Made by a program: the position numbers and the translations under genes. This document shows positions 21,962 to 33,608 of a DNA stretch of 64,000 nucleotides, one piece after another. The stretch is taken from contig NC_070564.1 in NCBI RefSeq assembly GCF_026914185.1, forward strand, positions 1,302,001 to 1,366,000, read 5' to 3'. Each line of letters begins with the position of its first letter. The stretch's first letter is position 1. The notes under the pieces were generated by a model. That model was not told the DNA's origin, ran no database searches, and saw only the letters and a program-made list of their open reading frames with translations. The stretch is from Puccinia triticina. Lineage: Eukaryota > Basidiomycota > Pucciniomycetes > Pucciniales > Pucciniaceae.

Positions 21962-22286
21962 CAATGGTGAAACGGTACAGTACACGTAGTGGTATTTCTT
22001 TTGAGTCCAATACACTGTAATGGTATTGGATCAAGTCACCAAACCAATACATTCCATAGTATTGTATTGCCAATATATTCTGATACAATACAATACAAGT
22101 GTATTGCTGGGAGGGGCCATTGGATTGAGCGCCAATTGCCCAGAAAAGGTGTTGTTTTTTTAGATACAATACCACCGTATTGTATTTTTTTTTCAATACA
22201 ATACATTGAATTCTGATGTATCAAAAAAACAATACTATACGTAGTATTGGCCCATACCAGTCCAGTATTGTATTGTTTCACCATTG
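21962..22286. mobile_element. hAT-type MITE, 325 bp, TSD TTGGTAG
   Basis: Ends are CAATGGTGAAAC and GTTTCACCATTG. TTGGTAG lies at 21955-21961 and 22287-22293. Copy A has the empty site near 4860. A CAATG...CATTG end and a 7-8 bp duplication fit hAT. The interior is rich in AATACAATAC/GTATTGTATT inverted repeats. Confidence 0.88.
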
Positions 22287-22601
22287 TTGGTAGAAAGCTC
22301 TTCTTCAGAAGCAACATCAGACAAATTAAAGCCCCACTATTGGTAAGTGTGATGTGAAAAAGAACTTGCAATTACCATGGAGCCTGCAGCTGGAATGCCA
22401 TTTTATTTTTGGCAATTGTTGTAATCTAAACTGGTCCCAATCTGCATGCCAAATCCAAAGCATTTGGTTTGTTTTCATTGGTTCTGATTATGTATTTGGA
22501 TATATATCATATAGACCTGCCCATGAAGCATTCAAAGTGGGCTGGGGGCAACTTACACACCCTTCTGCAAGTTGGTGCTCCTGAATAAACTTGAACACCT
22601 A

Positions 22602-22713
22602 CACCAGGAAAAAAGAATGATCACTTGCCAAAAAGTGACATAGCAAAGCACAAAGGGGCCTTTGTACTTTTTGATGTCACTTGCAGACAAGTGATCATTG
22701 TTTTTTCCTGGTG
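22602..22713. mobile_element. 112-bp MITE, TIR CACCAGGAAAAA, TSD CTA
   Basis: CACCAGGAAAAAAGAATGAT at the left; the right end is its complement with small differences, and inner AAGTGATC also pairs. CTA is duplicated at 22599-22601 and 22714-22716. Copy A shows the empty site ACACCTACTTGC near 5160. The 3-bp duplication with CACC ends could be CACTA-like or Harbinger-like; undecided. Confidence 0.88.
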
Positions 22714-23599
22714 CTACTTGTGCAGAGGTACTTGCAAGGTGCTCCAGGCTATCTTGAGAACTGTTATGAGCTGGATTCAACCTGAAAATCTCAAAAATGT
22801 AGGAGTAACATTTTTTTCCACTCATGTCTGTATCTGTATTGGGTTAAACACAGGATGGTGAGGCATAAATATTAAAAAATGGTGGTTTAAAAAGTTGAAA
22901 AACTCAAAATCAACCACCCTCATCAAAGCAAGCCTTTTGGGAAGAGCTGTAGCTGGGTTCACAGTGGTTAACTTGCACAGCCAAAACTTAACCATGTCCT
23001 ATGTATCTCTGTATGTACAGGCTACTACTACAGGGATGAGTGGACAGGGAGGAACTTGACTAGGTTGATACATGCCCCCGCCACAAGGTATTTTTTGGGC
23101 TGATTGGGAAGGAGAAACTGAAACATGCTGAGACTTTGTTGCACTGATGTTTATGATCATTGCGCTAAAACATCATGTGTGTTTTCCCAATATGTATTTG
23201 GTGTCAGATCCACCATTTGTCAGACCACAATTTGTCTGTGCAAAATACATTGTAGTTTGGGATCTCTCTAAAACCATGGTAGCTAAAGTCTAAAACTGCC
23301 CAGTTGTGCTTCAGTCACCACCATAGATTGTTCATGTAGGTTTGAAGGATACACTGAGACTGTTTCCATCAACAGTACTTATGTATGATGATTCCGCTCA
23401 AACATTATGTGTGTTCCACTTTGTGTATGTTGGGAACTATTTGTCTGCAGATTCCACAGATATAATGTAGTAAATTCCAGGCACCAAGGACTGAGAGAAA
23501 TCCAATCATTCATAACAGAAACAACCACTTTCCCAACCCTCATTTGACATTATCATCAGGAAATTTTACTTAAACTGTGTTGGTAGTTGGAAAATTAAC

Positions 23600-25612
23600 A
23601 TGGTATCACAAAAAGCTAATTATAATCATGCTTCATTTCATAATTGGACAGCCATCTCCTATACTCTATATCTCATAATGTCAATACTTATGGTTTGTCT
23701 GGTTCTGGTTGGAGGAATGTAACCATACATTGAAGCTCCTGCAACACTAGTTGCCTCCATCACCGATCACACAGCACAGGCTAGAATGGCAAAAATAGAC
23801 AATTCTTTTGAAAATCTAAATGCACACATTTATAAAGGAAGAGAAATCATACCATCTTACAAACACAAGTTTGAAGAAACACCTTCCACAGCTGCTGGGC
23901 AACCACCAAATAACAAAAAACAAAAACTTACAGACCTCAATCTTTACTCCAACACCCAAGATTATATTGACCCAGTGGAGAAGACCATACCAAAAGAAAA
24001 CCATTCTCCAACACAAACTAAACTTCAAGATGTTTCTTTCAAAATGGTAACTATGGAAAAGAAAGAGATCCCAGGTGGATACAAGACTCCAGTGCAAACC
24101 CTCAGTTTTCCCTTGGAAATACAATATTTTGCAGAAAAAGATGAAAAGATGGATGTCACTGGGAAAATAAATGGCAATGGCTTTCCAAAAGAGAATCCAA
24201 CTTCAAGGAAACCTCAAACCCTAGACAGCCCCTCAAAAATAAAAACTTATATCAAAAGAAATATTGAATTGGGTCCCACAATTGCAAGAAAAGCAATTCC
24301 AGAAAAATACCTGAGTCCAATTGAATCTGACTCTCAAATTGATCTCCTTGCAACCAAAGATTTCATAAAAAAAGATCAAAGTAATGTCTACAGAGCACTG
24401 GCTCACCTCAAATACAATGATCAAGAAAAACATCAGCTCATTGCAGATGATATAGTAGATGCTATCAGAAAAGAACCATTACTCTTTGAAAAGTATAAGA
24501 TAACACCAAAGAATGAAGGTGAATTTCTTGATAAAATCAATGTTGATGGCATCAATTATGGAAAGCTCAGTTATAGCAGGACACAGGGTGTCATATTTGA
24601 TGCCTTTTCACAGTATCATCAAATTTGCTTCAGTGTTGCACCAATTAAAGCTCCTCAAAATGAAGTTCATGGATGTGCACTTCACGATTTAAAAAACAGG
24701 TCTCACTATATCCTTGGCATGTATCCAGGGAAGAGGATTCTTATTAAAGGTGGATTAGTTTTTGATGGTGAACAGTATGAGATATTTGGGACACGTAAGT
24801 GAAGTTTTATTTATAGGCAATGTTTGAATTACTCACTAATCTAGTCTTCTTCTTCTCTCTTATTCAAATCAAGCCAAATCAATACTTTTGACACAATCTT
24901 TGTCTGAAAACACAGCTTTTGTCCAAAAAGAGAAAAACATGGGTTTCCCAATCAAGCAAACAGCCATACCAGCAACATACAGGCCTCAATCCCGAGTGAT
25001 AGTGAAACACAATCTTGTACTCTCTGCAACCAAGGAATTCATACAAAACGATGAAAATAATATATTCAGGGCACTTGCACACATCAAATACCAAGATCAA
25101 GAGAAGCATCAGCTCATTGCAGAAGATACAATAGATTACATCAAAAACAATCAATATATGTTCAAAACATATGAGATCACAGAACAGAATAAAGCTGAAT
25201 ATATTGATACAATGAATGTGAATGGCATTAATTATGGAAAGAGAAGTCAATCTGGGACAAGGGGGGTTTTATTTTCTGCATTTTCACGGTGTCATAATTT
25301 TGGTTATAGTGTTATTACTATGGATGCTTTTCAGAATAAGGGTTCCTATGTGAGTCACTATAACCTTTCTTGGGTCAATGAGCGCTCCCTTGTCCAAGGA
25401 GGATTAATTTTGGAAGGTGGACACTATGAGGTATTTGGGAAACGTATGTGCTATATTATGTACAACAAATTATTGAATAAATCACTGATTTGTTTTTTTT
25501 ACCTTCTGAAATGAATGAAGCTGAATCTATACTGTTCACAAAATTGAACCCTCCATCCAATGATGCTCCTCAGGACACTAAATTAGTATTGATGAAGCCC
25601 AGAAACCCTTAG
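23600..25612 (+). CDS. tandem OTU-like pseudo-protease, copy B (N-terminal stop; main frame from 23786)
   Basis: An ATG at 23600 opens the same hydrophobic N-terminus as copy A but meets TAA at 23720-23722 (GAA in copy A). The frame reopens and has an ATG at 23786. Exon 1 runs to 24794; introns are 24795-24873 (GTAAGT...CAAG) and 25444-25520 (GTATGT...GAAG), both phase 1; exon 3 ends at TAG 25610-25612. Two repeats of ~150 residues follow a Lys/Pro-rich linker: NVYRALAHLKYNDQEKHQL ... YGK ... FSQYHQICFSV, and NIFRALAHIKYQDQEKHQL ... YGK ... FSRCHNFGYSV. Each aligns with OTU cysteine proteases (DGNCLFRA box, QE-x-H-x-x-I, Y-G, AFS). The Cys position of DGNC is Asn in both (DQSN, DENN), so it should be catalytically dead. 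Each repeat ends in a matching FG(T/K)-Pro-x-Ser-Ile-Leu splice junction. The role (ubiquitin binding, decoy) is speculation. Confidence 0.78.
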
Positions 25613-26608
25613 GGAATGAGCTACCAGTTAAACACACTCTCTGTGCATGTGGGATGCTTTTTAGCCGCAATTAACATATTATTCTACATCAATTTATCAA
25701 CATCTGAAATCCTTCAATACCACCCAATTATCTTGTCATTCCCATCCATTAAAAACCATGTTTTAAAAATTTACTCTTATATTCTCTCATATTCATACTT
25801 CAAATTAAAATTTTCTGCAATCAATTTTCTCTTCTTGGCATGCAAAATTTCTGTTCTGATTTTCTTTCAGCAACATTTCAAGCCGGCTACACTTCTGCAA
25901 TCCCAAGGGGCTTGCCATCACAGGTGCAGAACATCATGTAGAGAATAAAATTTGAGACTTGGGGGTGCCGGGTGGCACCCGGCTACCTGCTAGTCTTTTT
26001 CCAAAAACCCGTACCTCACATTGCACCCCTCACCGCTTGGCGTGTACCAGCGGTACTTTTGGAAGGTACCACATGTACCTGCTGAGTTTATTTTGGGGGG
26101 CATGCTAAATGCACCCCAAGCTTTTGCTTCATCCAAGTATATTAAAGCCTGTAAATCATAGAATGAAACTTCAAGGTTTCTGCCTATAAATAAACAAAAT
26201 CACAAAAAAAAAAATTCAAGGGTTCCCCCTTTGAAAAACAAGCAAAAAAAAGAGGGGGTGCCTTGCAATAGACTACAAAAAACTCAAACAACACTTGTAT
26301 TTTAACAGAAAAGTCTTCACGGCGCCTGCCACCCAACACCAGCAAGCTGGTGTATTGTGGCCCACTGCCCATCCTTGTCTAGCAAGGTCAAAAAGCAGTG
26401 GGAAGATGAACCCCAGCGGTTAAGCACAGGGGGGTCACCAAATAGTCCCCCGCCAAACTGCGCAAGTGCTACAGCGGGCGGGGGTGAGACAATCCCCCGG
26501 GCTGGAAGCCAAGCCCGCAAGATTGCCTGAGGGAAACATGTCCCAAGCTCAACTAAGCCACTCGTGGTGAGCGGGTCTGGGCGGCAGCCCAGTCTCACCA
26601 GAGAGGCT
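25613..26608. other. intergenic with repeat fragments
   Basis: No convincing gene. About 25960-26000 (GGTGCCGGGTGGCACCCGG) is a palindromic hAT-like end. 26085-26115 (GGGGGGCATGCTAAATGCACC) is the inverted partner of 58165-58195. 26205-26235 holds the A-run plus TCAAGGGTTCCCCC box. 26320-26560 (AGCAAGCTG, GTCTAGCAAGGTC, GGGTGAG) is a diverged copy of 63200-63440, an unclassified dispersed repeat, possibly an LTR. Confidence 0.55.
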
Positions 26609-27043
26609 TATGCACAAGCACGCAAATCTTGCGTGAGCGTGGCGTGATATAGAGGCCGTTTTTAAGGTATTCTCTTGTGGCTTCTACACTACTCATCACA
26701 AGTTCTTGTTGTTTTGTTTTTCTGGCTGTTTGCCATGCTCGTGATTTTTCCGTTTTTTTTTTTTTGTTGATGTATTTCCATTCCTTCATTTTTGAAAACG
26801 GATATCAAGAAATTCAAAATAAATCATTCCAATTATTAAGTGGTCACATTATAATGAAGAACATCATGTAATATTGATGACTAACCATAATTAACAAAAC
26901 AGTAATTACATAGAGAGCAGCTAAATGAACATTAACAACAGTGAAATAAAGAGCCCAATTTGGTACATGAGCACGTTGATCGAGGCAAGTCCAAGTTGGT
27001 CAAAATCAACAGAAGACCCCCACGAATATCAGTCAAGGTCACA

Positions 27044-29694
27044 ATGTCCAACACCCAGATGAACGAAGCCCCCTTGCCTCCTCAACAAGATGATTGATCG
27101 GATCCGCTTGCCCCATTGCCCCTGAACAGGACGACCAAAGATCCCTTGCCTTTTGAGGAAATATCAGAAGTCAACACAGAAAAATCATCTTTGGGAGGAG
27201 CCGGGCGAGTGCTCAAGAACAAAGCAGGCCAGCTTACCTTGAATACAAAAATTATTGAGATGGCTCATGAGAAAACAATTGAAATGTTGAAGAATCGGTT
27301 GGCAGCAGTATACGGTCCCCAGCCGCCAAAGCAAGTCCAACTGGACTCCGTTATTGATTTAATTCACCGTTGTGATACTTTTGTCCTTGCCGGGACAGGA
27401 GTTGGGAAGACACGGATCACTGAGATCTATTGGGATCTATTTCCCAAGTATAAAAAGCCAATTGTCTTGGTATTGAACCCTCTGGAATCTCTCGGTGATA
27501 ATCAGGTATGCACTGTTGTCAAATTAATACAGGAATTCAGACTAAACTCTGCTACATATGTAGGTACAGGAGAAAAAGAATTTAAATATATCAGCAATCA
27601 ATCTGACAAAGATGAACTTGAACAAGACCGTTGAGAAAGATATACTGAAGGGGGTTTATTCTTTTATCTACCTGGTAAGCCAATGGATTGGCTAGCTGTG
27701 GAAAGAATATTTGAGCTGACAGTTTGGCAGAGCCCCGAGGTGTTGTTGAACAATGACATCTTCAGTAGGATTTTTTACAACAAAACGTTCCAGGATCAAG
27801 TTTCGTTGGTGGTGGTAGATGAATCACACATGATCTATGTGTGGGGCTTGGTGGCCAGCGGAAAATATAAGAAGCTTTTTTCACATGGGCGACATCAGGA
27901 TCGGGCGGTTTTTTGGCCATTGTATGGAGACATTGCGGCCCGGCTTCTAGGAATTAATGTGCCGTTACTCCTTCTATCAGCCACCTGCTGGCCACAAGCA
28001 ATCAAAGGAATACTCAAGAGCCTGAAGATAACAGAAGAATCTATATCTTACCGGCGCGCAGAACTCAGTCAACCAGAAATCCGCATCATCCGGGTGCCAA
28101 TGAAGTGTTTGCTGAAGTCATGCGACGACCTCCTACAACTATACGGCCCGTGTTCCTGCATCCCCGACAATGAGATAATACCTACATTGATCTACTCAAA
28201 CACTTGTAATCTTACAATGCAGGCTTCCAAGGTCGTCCACAAGGCCAGGCGGATTCCAGGTGGCCACGGAGATGCTAACAGTACCTTTGCCCGGAGGTTC
28301 CACGCATGTTTGGGTGACGTGAGCAAGGAGGAGACCACCACAAAGTTTGCGGCTGGGGAATTTCCGGTGATCTCATGTACAATGCCCCTGGGCCTTGGTC
28401 AGAATTGGAAACGGGTCCGTTCCGTAGTTCACGTTGGACGAGGTGATCCCGCATCCATTTGTCAGATGATTGGCCGCTGTGGGAGAGGCAGTTCCAATGG
28501 ATTAGCTATCTTATTTGTTGAAAAAATCACCGATCCGGAAAGAACACCGTTGAAGAATTCACTAAACCAACTGAGCAAACAGATGATGAGAAGATGGATG
28601 CTCTTGCAATCACTCCAGTCTGCCTGCGTGTTGTTTTTTCCATAGATAACATGTAAGATAATCCACAAAGACATTGCTTGCATTATTAGAAAATAAATAC
28701 TTACAATATGTCCGCTTCAACCAGGCTTGGATATGTACCGTTATTCTGTGATGATCCAAACGTCGTCTGCGAGCATGCCGGCGAAAAGGTGGGGCAGTTT
28801 CCTGTGTGTATATGTTCTAACTGCGAGCCCACAAAGGTATTCAGTGTCATGGAGAACTACCGTAAATTCCGAACATCAAACTTTGATACATATATGGAAA
28901 CCGGGGACAACTTACCAAATGATACTATGAACACCCCTTATGTGAGGCCGTCACAACTGCCAACCTACCGGCTTGGCTCAACAAAAACCGTGCTTGCTCC
29001 TGCGCTGGAAGAGCTTGCCAACAAACTTGTTACCAAATTCGGGCGGCTGTATGAAGATACTTTCAATGTTGATACAGCGGAAGTCCATGTCAAACAAATG
29101 TTTGAGATCCAGCAGGCAAGGGCTTTTGCTTTGGCTGTCAAGAGGGGCCTACCCCTTACGGAAATTACCCGAGTTATTGGCGGCAAAATGATTGTGGGAC
29201 AGATGGAGTATTTGCAGAAAAACATAGTTGATCTTTATTGCATAAGTAGCGCTTACCGGGATTACATAACTGGAAACAGCACCAACGCTTGAAAGAGAAA
29301 GAATACAGAAGCAAACACACAGAAAGCTCCGACAAAAGCCAAAATGGAAAGAGAGAAGAAGAGGTTAAAATGGGCAGAAGATTGAGTGTTATTAGAACAG
29401 TACAAACGAGATAATGAAGATAGAATTTGCAAAATAAATACTAAGTTTCAACCGGGATCTACCCAAGGGACCTTGCTAGAAGACCCAAACCATGTTGCCG
29501 GAACAAATGCCTTCATACCTGTACCCGCCCCCGGAACAAATGCCTTCATAACTGTATCCGCCCCCGGAGGTGAGGCCTCAACAGCCGTACCCAGAAAGAA
29601 AGTTAGACCAACAAAAACTGTACCAGATCCTCAGCCCAAACCACCTGAAATAGCATTGCACGCACCTCACATAGATGTCCCACAAGAAACCTAA
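27044..29694 (+). pseudogene. RecQ-like DNA helicase, decayed
   Basis: ATG at 27044. Exon junctions that keep frame: 27505/27564, 27674/27731 and 28652/28725 (introns of 58, 56 and 72 nt). Motifs: I GTGVGKT, II VVVDESHM, III LLLSAT, VI QMIGRCGRG, then a Cys cluster CICSNC in the C-terminal part, and a Lys/Arg-rich tail ending in Pro-rich repeats (TNAFIPVPAPG, TNAFITVSAPG). Lesions: in-frame TGA at 27095-27097, 29290-29292 and 29383-29385, each following a T and each readable as former CGA, plus a one-base frameshift near 28545-28575. RecQ-like helicases are ATP-driven 3'-5' DNA unwinders. In fungi, dispersed and subtelomeric copies are known. Here the linkage to DUF6589 points to a transposon gene. 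Confidence 0.85.
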
Positions 29695-32663
29695 GCAACA
29701 TCATTGTCCTCTTTGTCGTGAGCTTGATTGTCCTCAACTTGTTCTTCCGTGTCATTGATTGTCTCGTGGTGAAGGGTAGTTGCAGGACGTAATCGGTTCA
29801 TTTTTGCACTTCCTTTTTTGACATCTGCCTGCATCACTTTGAATCCGTTACTGTAAACATCAACAACTTCTTTTTTCTTTGTTTTATTTGATTTCAATGA
29901 GTTGCAACAGATGTCGTACTGATTGGCCATCTTCATAAAACTGACCATCAACGGCATCAAAATGGTGTGTTTGTGTGATTGGTATATGTGATTCCGTCCG
30001 CATTGTGTGTTAAGAGAATCAAGTAGTTCTCGCAGCTGTTAATAATAATGTATTTAGCTATAATAAAAAAAATACCAGAGAGACTAGAAAAAACAATGAA
30101 AACTCACCACTGGAATTGCAAGGGAGTACTCATCTTTTAGTCGATCGATTTTGGTACCCATGCCAGTATTATTGTAGAAATACTTCAAAAAGAAGTTTTG
30201 ATTTTTGAGGTAAAAGTCCTTGGCCACAAAGTGATTGGGCCTACCCGTTGGAGAAATGAGAAGCAAATGTTTGAGCAACAATCGCAGACCAGGGGGAAGA
30301 ACCTTTGTGAGAAGTAGATACATGCGCGGAAGGTTGATTGCGTAGTTTGTGAGTCCTTGGATTCCCATGGCCATAACCAACCATTGCTTCCAAATATTCA
30401 AGACACGGCCAATATCTCCAGCCTTCATTGCGCGGTTGCATTCGACGATACTTGAAAAGTCCCGAAGGCGGAGTAGCATGTTGGCAAGACAGGGTGCTTT
30501 GGGATCCTTTGCTTTAGAAAGTGCCAAGGGAGAGAGATACTTATTGTAAACGGAGTCGATTATTGACACGATATCTTTTGCTTTCATTGGTATCTTCTTC
30601 TTGGGGAACGAGTCGGTTTGTTTTCCCATAATCAATCTGAATGAAAAAGGAAAACAATTTCAATCCAAATCATGCACGACATCAGCAGAAAAGCAATCAT
30701 GAGATGAGAAGAAAATGCTTACAGGATGAGATAAGCAATTGTTGCTTTGTGGACCTTCTGTACTTGCACAAGCATCAGCGAGAAATCTTTCTTGTTGAGG
30801 ATTTGATTTGATTTGACTCCGAGGGCCTCAAGAAAATGCCAGCAACCAAGGTCCTTCAAATCTGAACTGTCGCCAAAATTTAAGGAAATAAGCGCCTGCG
30901 CAACATTCCAGAGAGTATGTGCACCGCCTAGTAAGGTGAAAACATTCTCCAGACTCTCCTCGGGGCGATTGTTTGGTTTCCGTTGGGCACGTAAGCTGCT
31001 CAAGTTGAGACAGGTGCCTAGATCGCCTTCAAGAATCATGAGTCTTGATGCGAATTGTGCTGTTGTTAGTCCACTTTGTCTTGCAAGGCCTTCAAATACT
31101 TCGCCAACACCTTCGGAGCTGTTGTCGGATGCAACCATCAACTTGAGCATGGTGATATCCGGCTTTGTAGCGGCTAGTACTTCAATAGGTGGCGGGTTTC
31201 ATCGGAATAGCAGGTGTTTTTTTGTTTGTCTCAGCAATGTACGTCATGAAAACGTTTGCAACCTGGGTTTTCAAAACAGATCGATAATGCGTGCTTTCCT
31301 CCTTGTTTAAGACAAAATGACCCGGAGAAATGTCATCATCGGCAGAGTTCGCAACAGCAGTCTTGTAAGCTTTGAGAGTTAAGTCTTGCGGATCAACGCT
31401 AGCTAGTATCTTGGGGTTCGGTTGATGGAGGTACCCCTAGGTACCGTGGAACATGCTACTTTGATTATCGACGGATTTCTTGTGTGCGGCCTCTTGAAAA
31501 TCGAGGTTGTCGATGCAGATTAGGGGACAAAATTTGGGAGACGCCGCTGGACCTAGCTTCATGTTGTTCTTGATTTTTTGTTCAGCTTTCTTTCCAAGTG
31601 TGCGCAATGCCGAATGAGCGGTCTGACGACAGGAGCTCAATCCGATAAAGTTGAGGTATTTGTTCACCCGATCTGAGATGCCACAGGCGACGAAGGTGAT
31701 GGCATTTTCCAGCTGCATTGAGTTTTTGCGCCGGTTGGAAGTAAATGTGACCATTGAACAAATAGTTTTAGATATCTGCATACAAAAAAACAACTACATA
31801 CTTCAACAACAAACCAACGAAAGATGCGGACAAAAAACAGACATACAACATGGGCTCGGTGAATCTTTGCTGCAGCTTTAGCGTCCTGATCCATCTTGAC
31901 AGGCTCGTCAAAGGGACCCCGGAGAGAGTCGGTGTCGTCCTTGTCATCTTCATCGGTGTCTGAATCGTCGTCCTTCATAGCGGACTGGTGCAAGATTTTC
32001 AACTTGAGGAGCCGGTAAAGAAAAGGATGTTCCTCGTCGATCATCTGCTTGTCCCTCTTTGCTCGGTTTTCCTCGCTGAAAAAAATCAGCCTTGATTGTT
32101 TTCGAGCTGTAATATAGGCCTCGAGGATTTTCGCGTTTCTCATCAACTTTGAGAATTTTCTGGGCCTGAATGTCAACAAAAAATCAAACTATTAGTGATG
32201 AATTGCTCAATCAAGGTGCCTGTCTCTGTAAAACACTTGCCTCGCGAAGAATGAAACCGCCCCAGTTTTTCTCGCCGGGTTCCTGAGAGCATATCATCGT
32301 ACCGATTGCCTCAAGAAGGATCCTCGTGGAGTCCCAGCCATCATCCGACCAAAGCCGACGCCGACTGACTATGCTGATTTCTTCTTGCTCCACGAAAGCA
32401 AGGAAGGATTGCTTTGGCGACATCTTGAGTGAATTCATTACCTCACAAATGTAGGAAACTTTTGATGCCTCGGTCAACAGGTCGGTTGGTCGTTCAGGTG
32501 GCGGGAGCATCTTGAGTTTTTGGTTGGCTGAGTATTCTGACCGATCAAGGATTATGATCGGATGATCGGATGGAGACAAAGAGGAGGATGTATGTATGTA
32601 TGCAGGTTTACCGAGTAATATGAGCTTTTCGGTAGTTTTATGACGTTCCTCCTTGATAAGCAT
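29691..32663 (-). pseudogene. DUF6589-domain protein, probably broken by a frameshift
   Basis: Minus-strand exons from ATG 32663: an N-terminal part with RRRLWSDDGWDSTRILLEAI (about 32350), an acidic stretch DDDSDTDEDDKDDTDS (about 31940), then the DUF6589-like core: LICIDNLDFQEAAHKK and a following GYLHQP (about 31440-31530), ENVFTLLGGAHTLWNVAQAL (about 30910), IGRVLNIWKQWLVMAMG (about 30370) and GRPNHFVAKDFYLKNQNFF (about 30210). It ends with a Lys-rich tail at TAG 29691-29693. Several short introns separate the exons; I could not place all of them. A one-base shift is needed between about 31150 and 31260, next to a run of seven A. Family function is unknown. Confidence 0.72.
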
Positions 32664-32924
32664 AATTATGCTTCAAGTGTGGCTGCGCTTGGTCCCTGTG
32701 ATAAAATCAAGATTCGAAATCTTGAACTTCAGATTTTTTTTTTCAATGGAAGCAATCATGATTGTGCACCTAAAAAAATACCAAAAAATTGAAAACATGT
32801 AGATGTTTGTTGTATCAAAACGTAGAAAGAATCTACAGAGTAGTGAAGGTGTGGTGACGGAAAGCATGGCGCTCCCAGCCAAACACTGGAAAACGCTCAC
32901 GCGAGAAAAGCGTTTTTGTATGCA

Positions 32925-33436
32925 AGTCCCTCCCTCCGGGAGGGGTCGCTTCGCGACCAGCCAAACGCTGCACGGCCCGCAGGAGGCTGGGACCTTGTGT
33001 TAAGTTCGAACATGTCCATGCAGGCAGTCTTGAGTGACTTTGCCTTGCAAGCCATACACAAAACCAGACCGAATCCAATTACGGCCCGTACCTACCGCCG
33101 CCCCTCATACAGCAACCACCCTACTCTGGATCCAGTCTTGCCATAAACCACGCTACTTGCCCAGCAACCCACCGCAAGGCTAACGTCTCAACCCCAACCA
33201 ACACACCCTTGGTTGCCCTTGGTGAGCGTGTCATAGCAACACTCTCCAACGCCCCCCTCGGCTGCGCCCTGGCCCGTCCTGCCTCCTTCGCAAGCTCCGG
33301 TCTGAGCTCTGCCAAGCGCCCCCGAGTTCCTCAGATTCGTCTACTCGCAGAACCCAAACCTGAAAGCCAATAACGAAAGCCTTGACATGGCTGTTGCCGC
33401 AGGCACCGTAGCTCTGCTGGCCCCGGCGCCCTCTAA
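32925..33436. other. flank between the helicase element and Harbinger element 1; possible host-gene piece
   Basis: Starts with a GTCCCTCC hairpin (32924-32960). From about 33040 to 33436 the sequence is C-rich. An ATG at 33387 (MAVAAGTVALLAPAPSK) would read through the Harbinger target site into 37015 onward if that element were absent. I cannot identify a product. Confidence 0.35.
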
Positions 33437-33608
33437 GAGCATCTCTAACGGTCCGGGGGGCAGTTTGCCTGCGTTCCGCTGCCCGCGAGCACATGTCACA
33501 GCAGTTGCGGCTCAGCTCCAATTATGGACTGGCAGTGCGAGCCGCAACACAACAGCTCCCCCTCTGGCATCGCCAGCCACAGCCTTAAACCGCCACCCAC
33601 CCAACATA

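Larger units (their letters stand above)
21639..23599. other. noncoding duplicated spacer with two MITEs
   Basis: Matches 4531-7195. Holds the insertions at 21962-22286 and 22602-22713; the GAGCATC MITE of copy A is absent. No protein-like frame. Confidence 0.65.
20174..24351. repeat. segmental duplication, copy B
   Basis: Collinear with 3305-8120. Insertions specific to copy B are 20561-20805, 21962-22286 and 22602-22713 with their target duplications. The OTU-like gene continues past the duplication end (24351) in copy B only, so copy B looks like the more complete, possibly parental arrangement. Confidence 0.92.
26615..32918. mobile_element. 6.3-kb TIR-bounded element carrying a RecQ-like helicase and a DUF6589 gene
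   Basis: 26615-26640 and 32893-32918 are inverted repeats matching at 20 of 26 positions without gaps; the inner ten (GCGTGAGCGT) are perfect and the outer tip is CAA. TATGCA occurs directly outside both (26609-26614 and 32919-32924), a 6-bp target duplication. Inside lie exactly two genes, helicase on + and DUF6589 protein on -, meeting tail to tail at 29691-29694. No known transposase is present. DUF6589 proteins are common in basidiomycetes and of unknown function. That these two genes form one mobile unit is my inference from the boundaries. The TIR is short and imperfect, so chance is not fully excluded. Confidence 0.68.
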
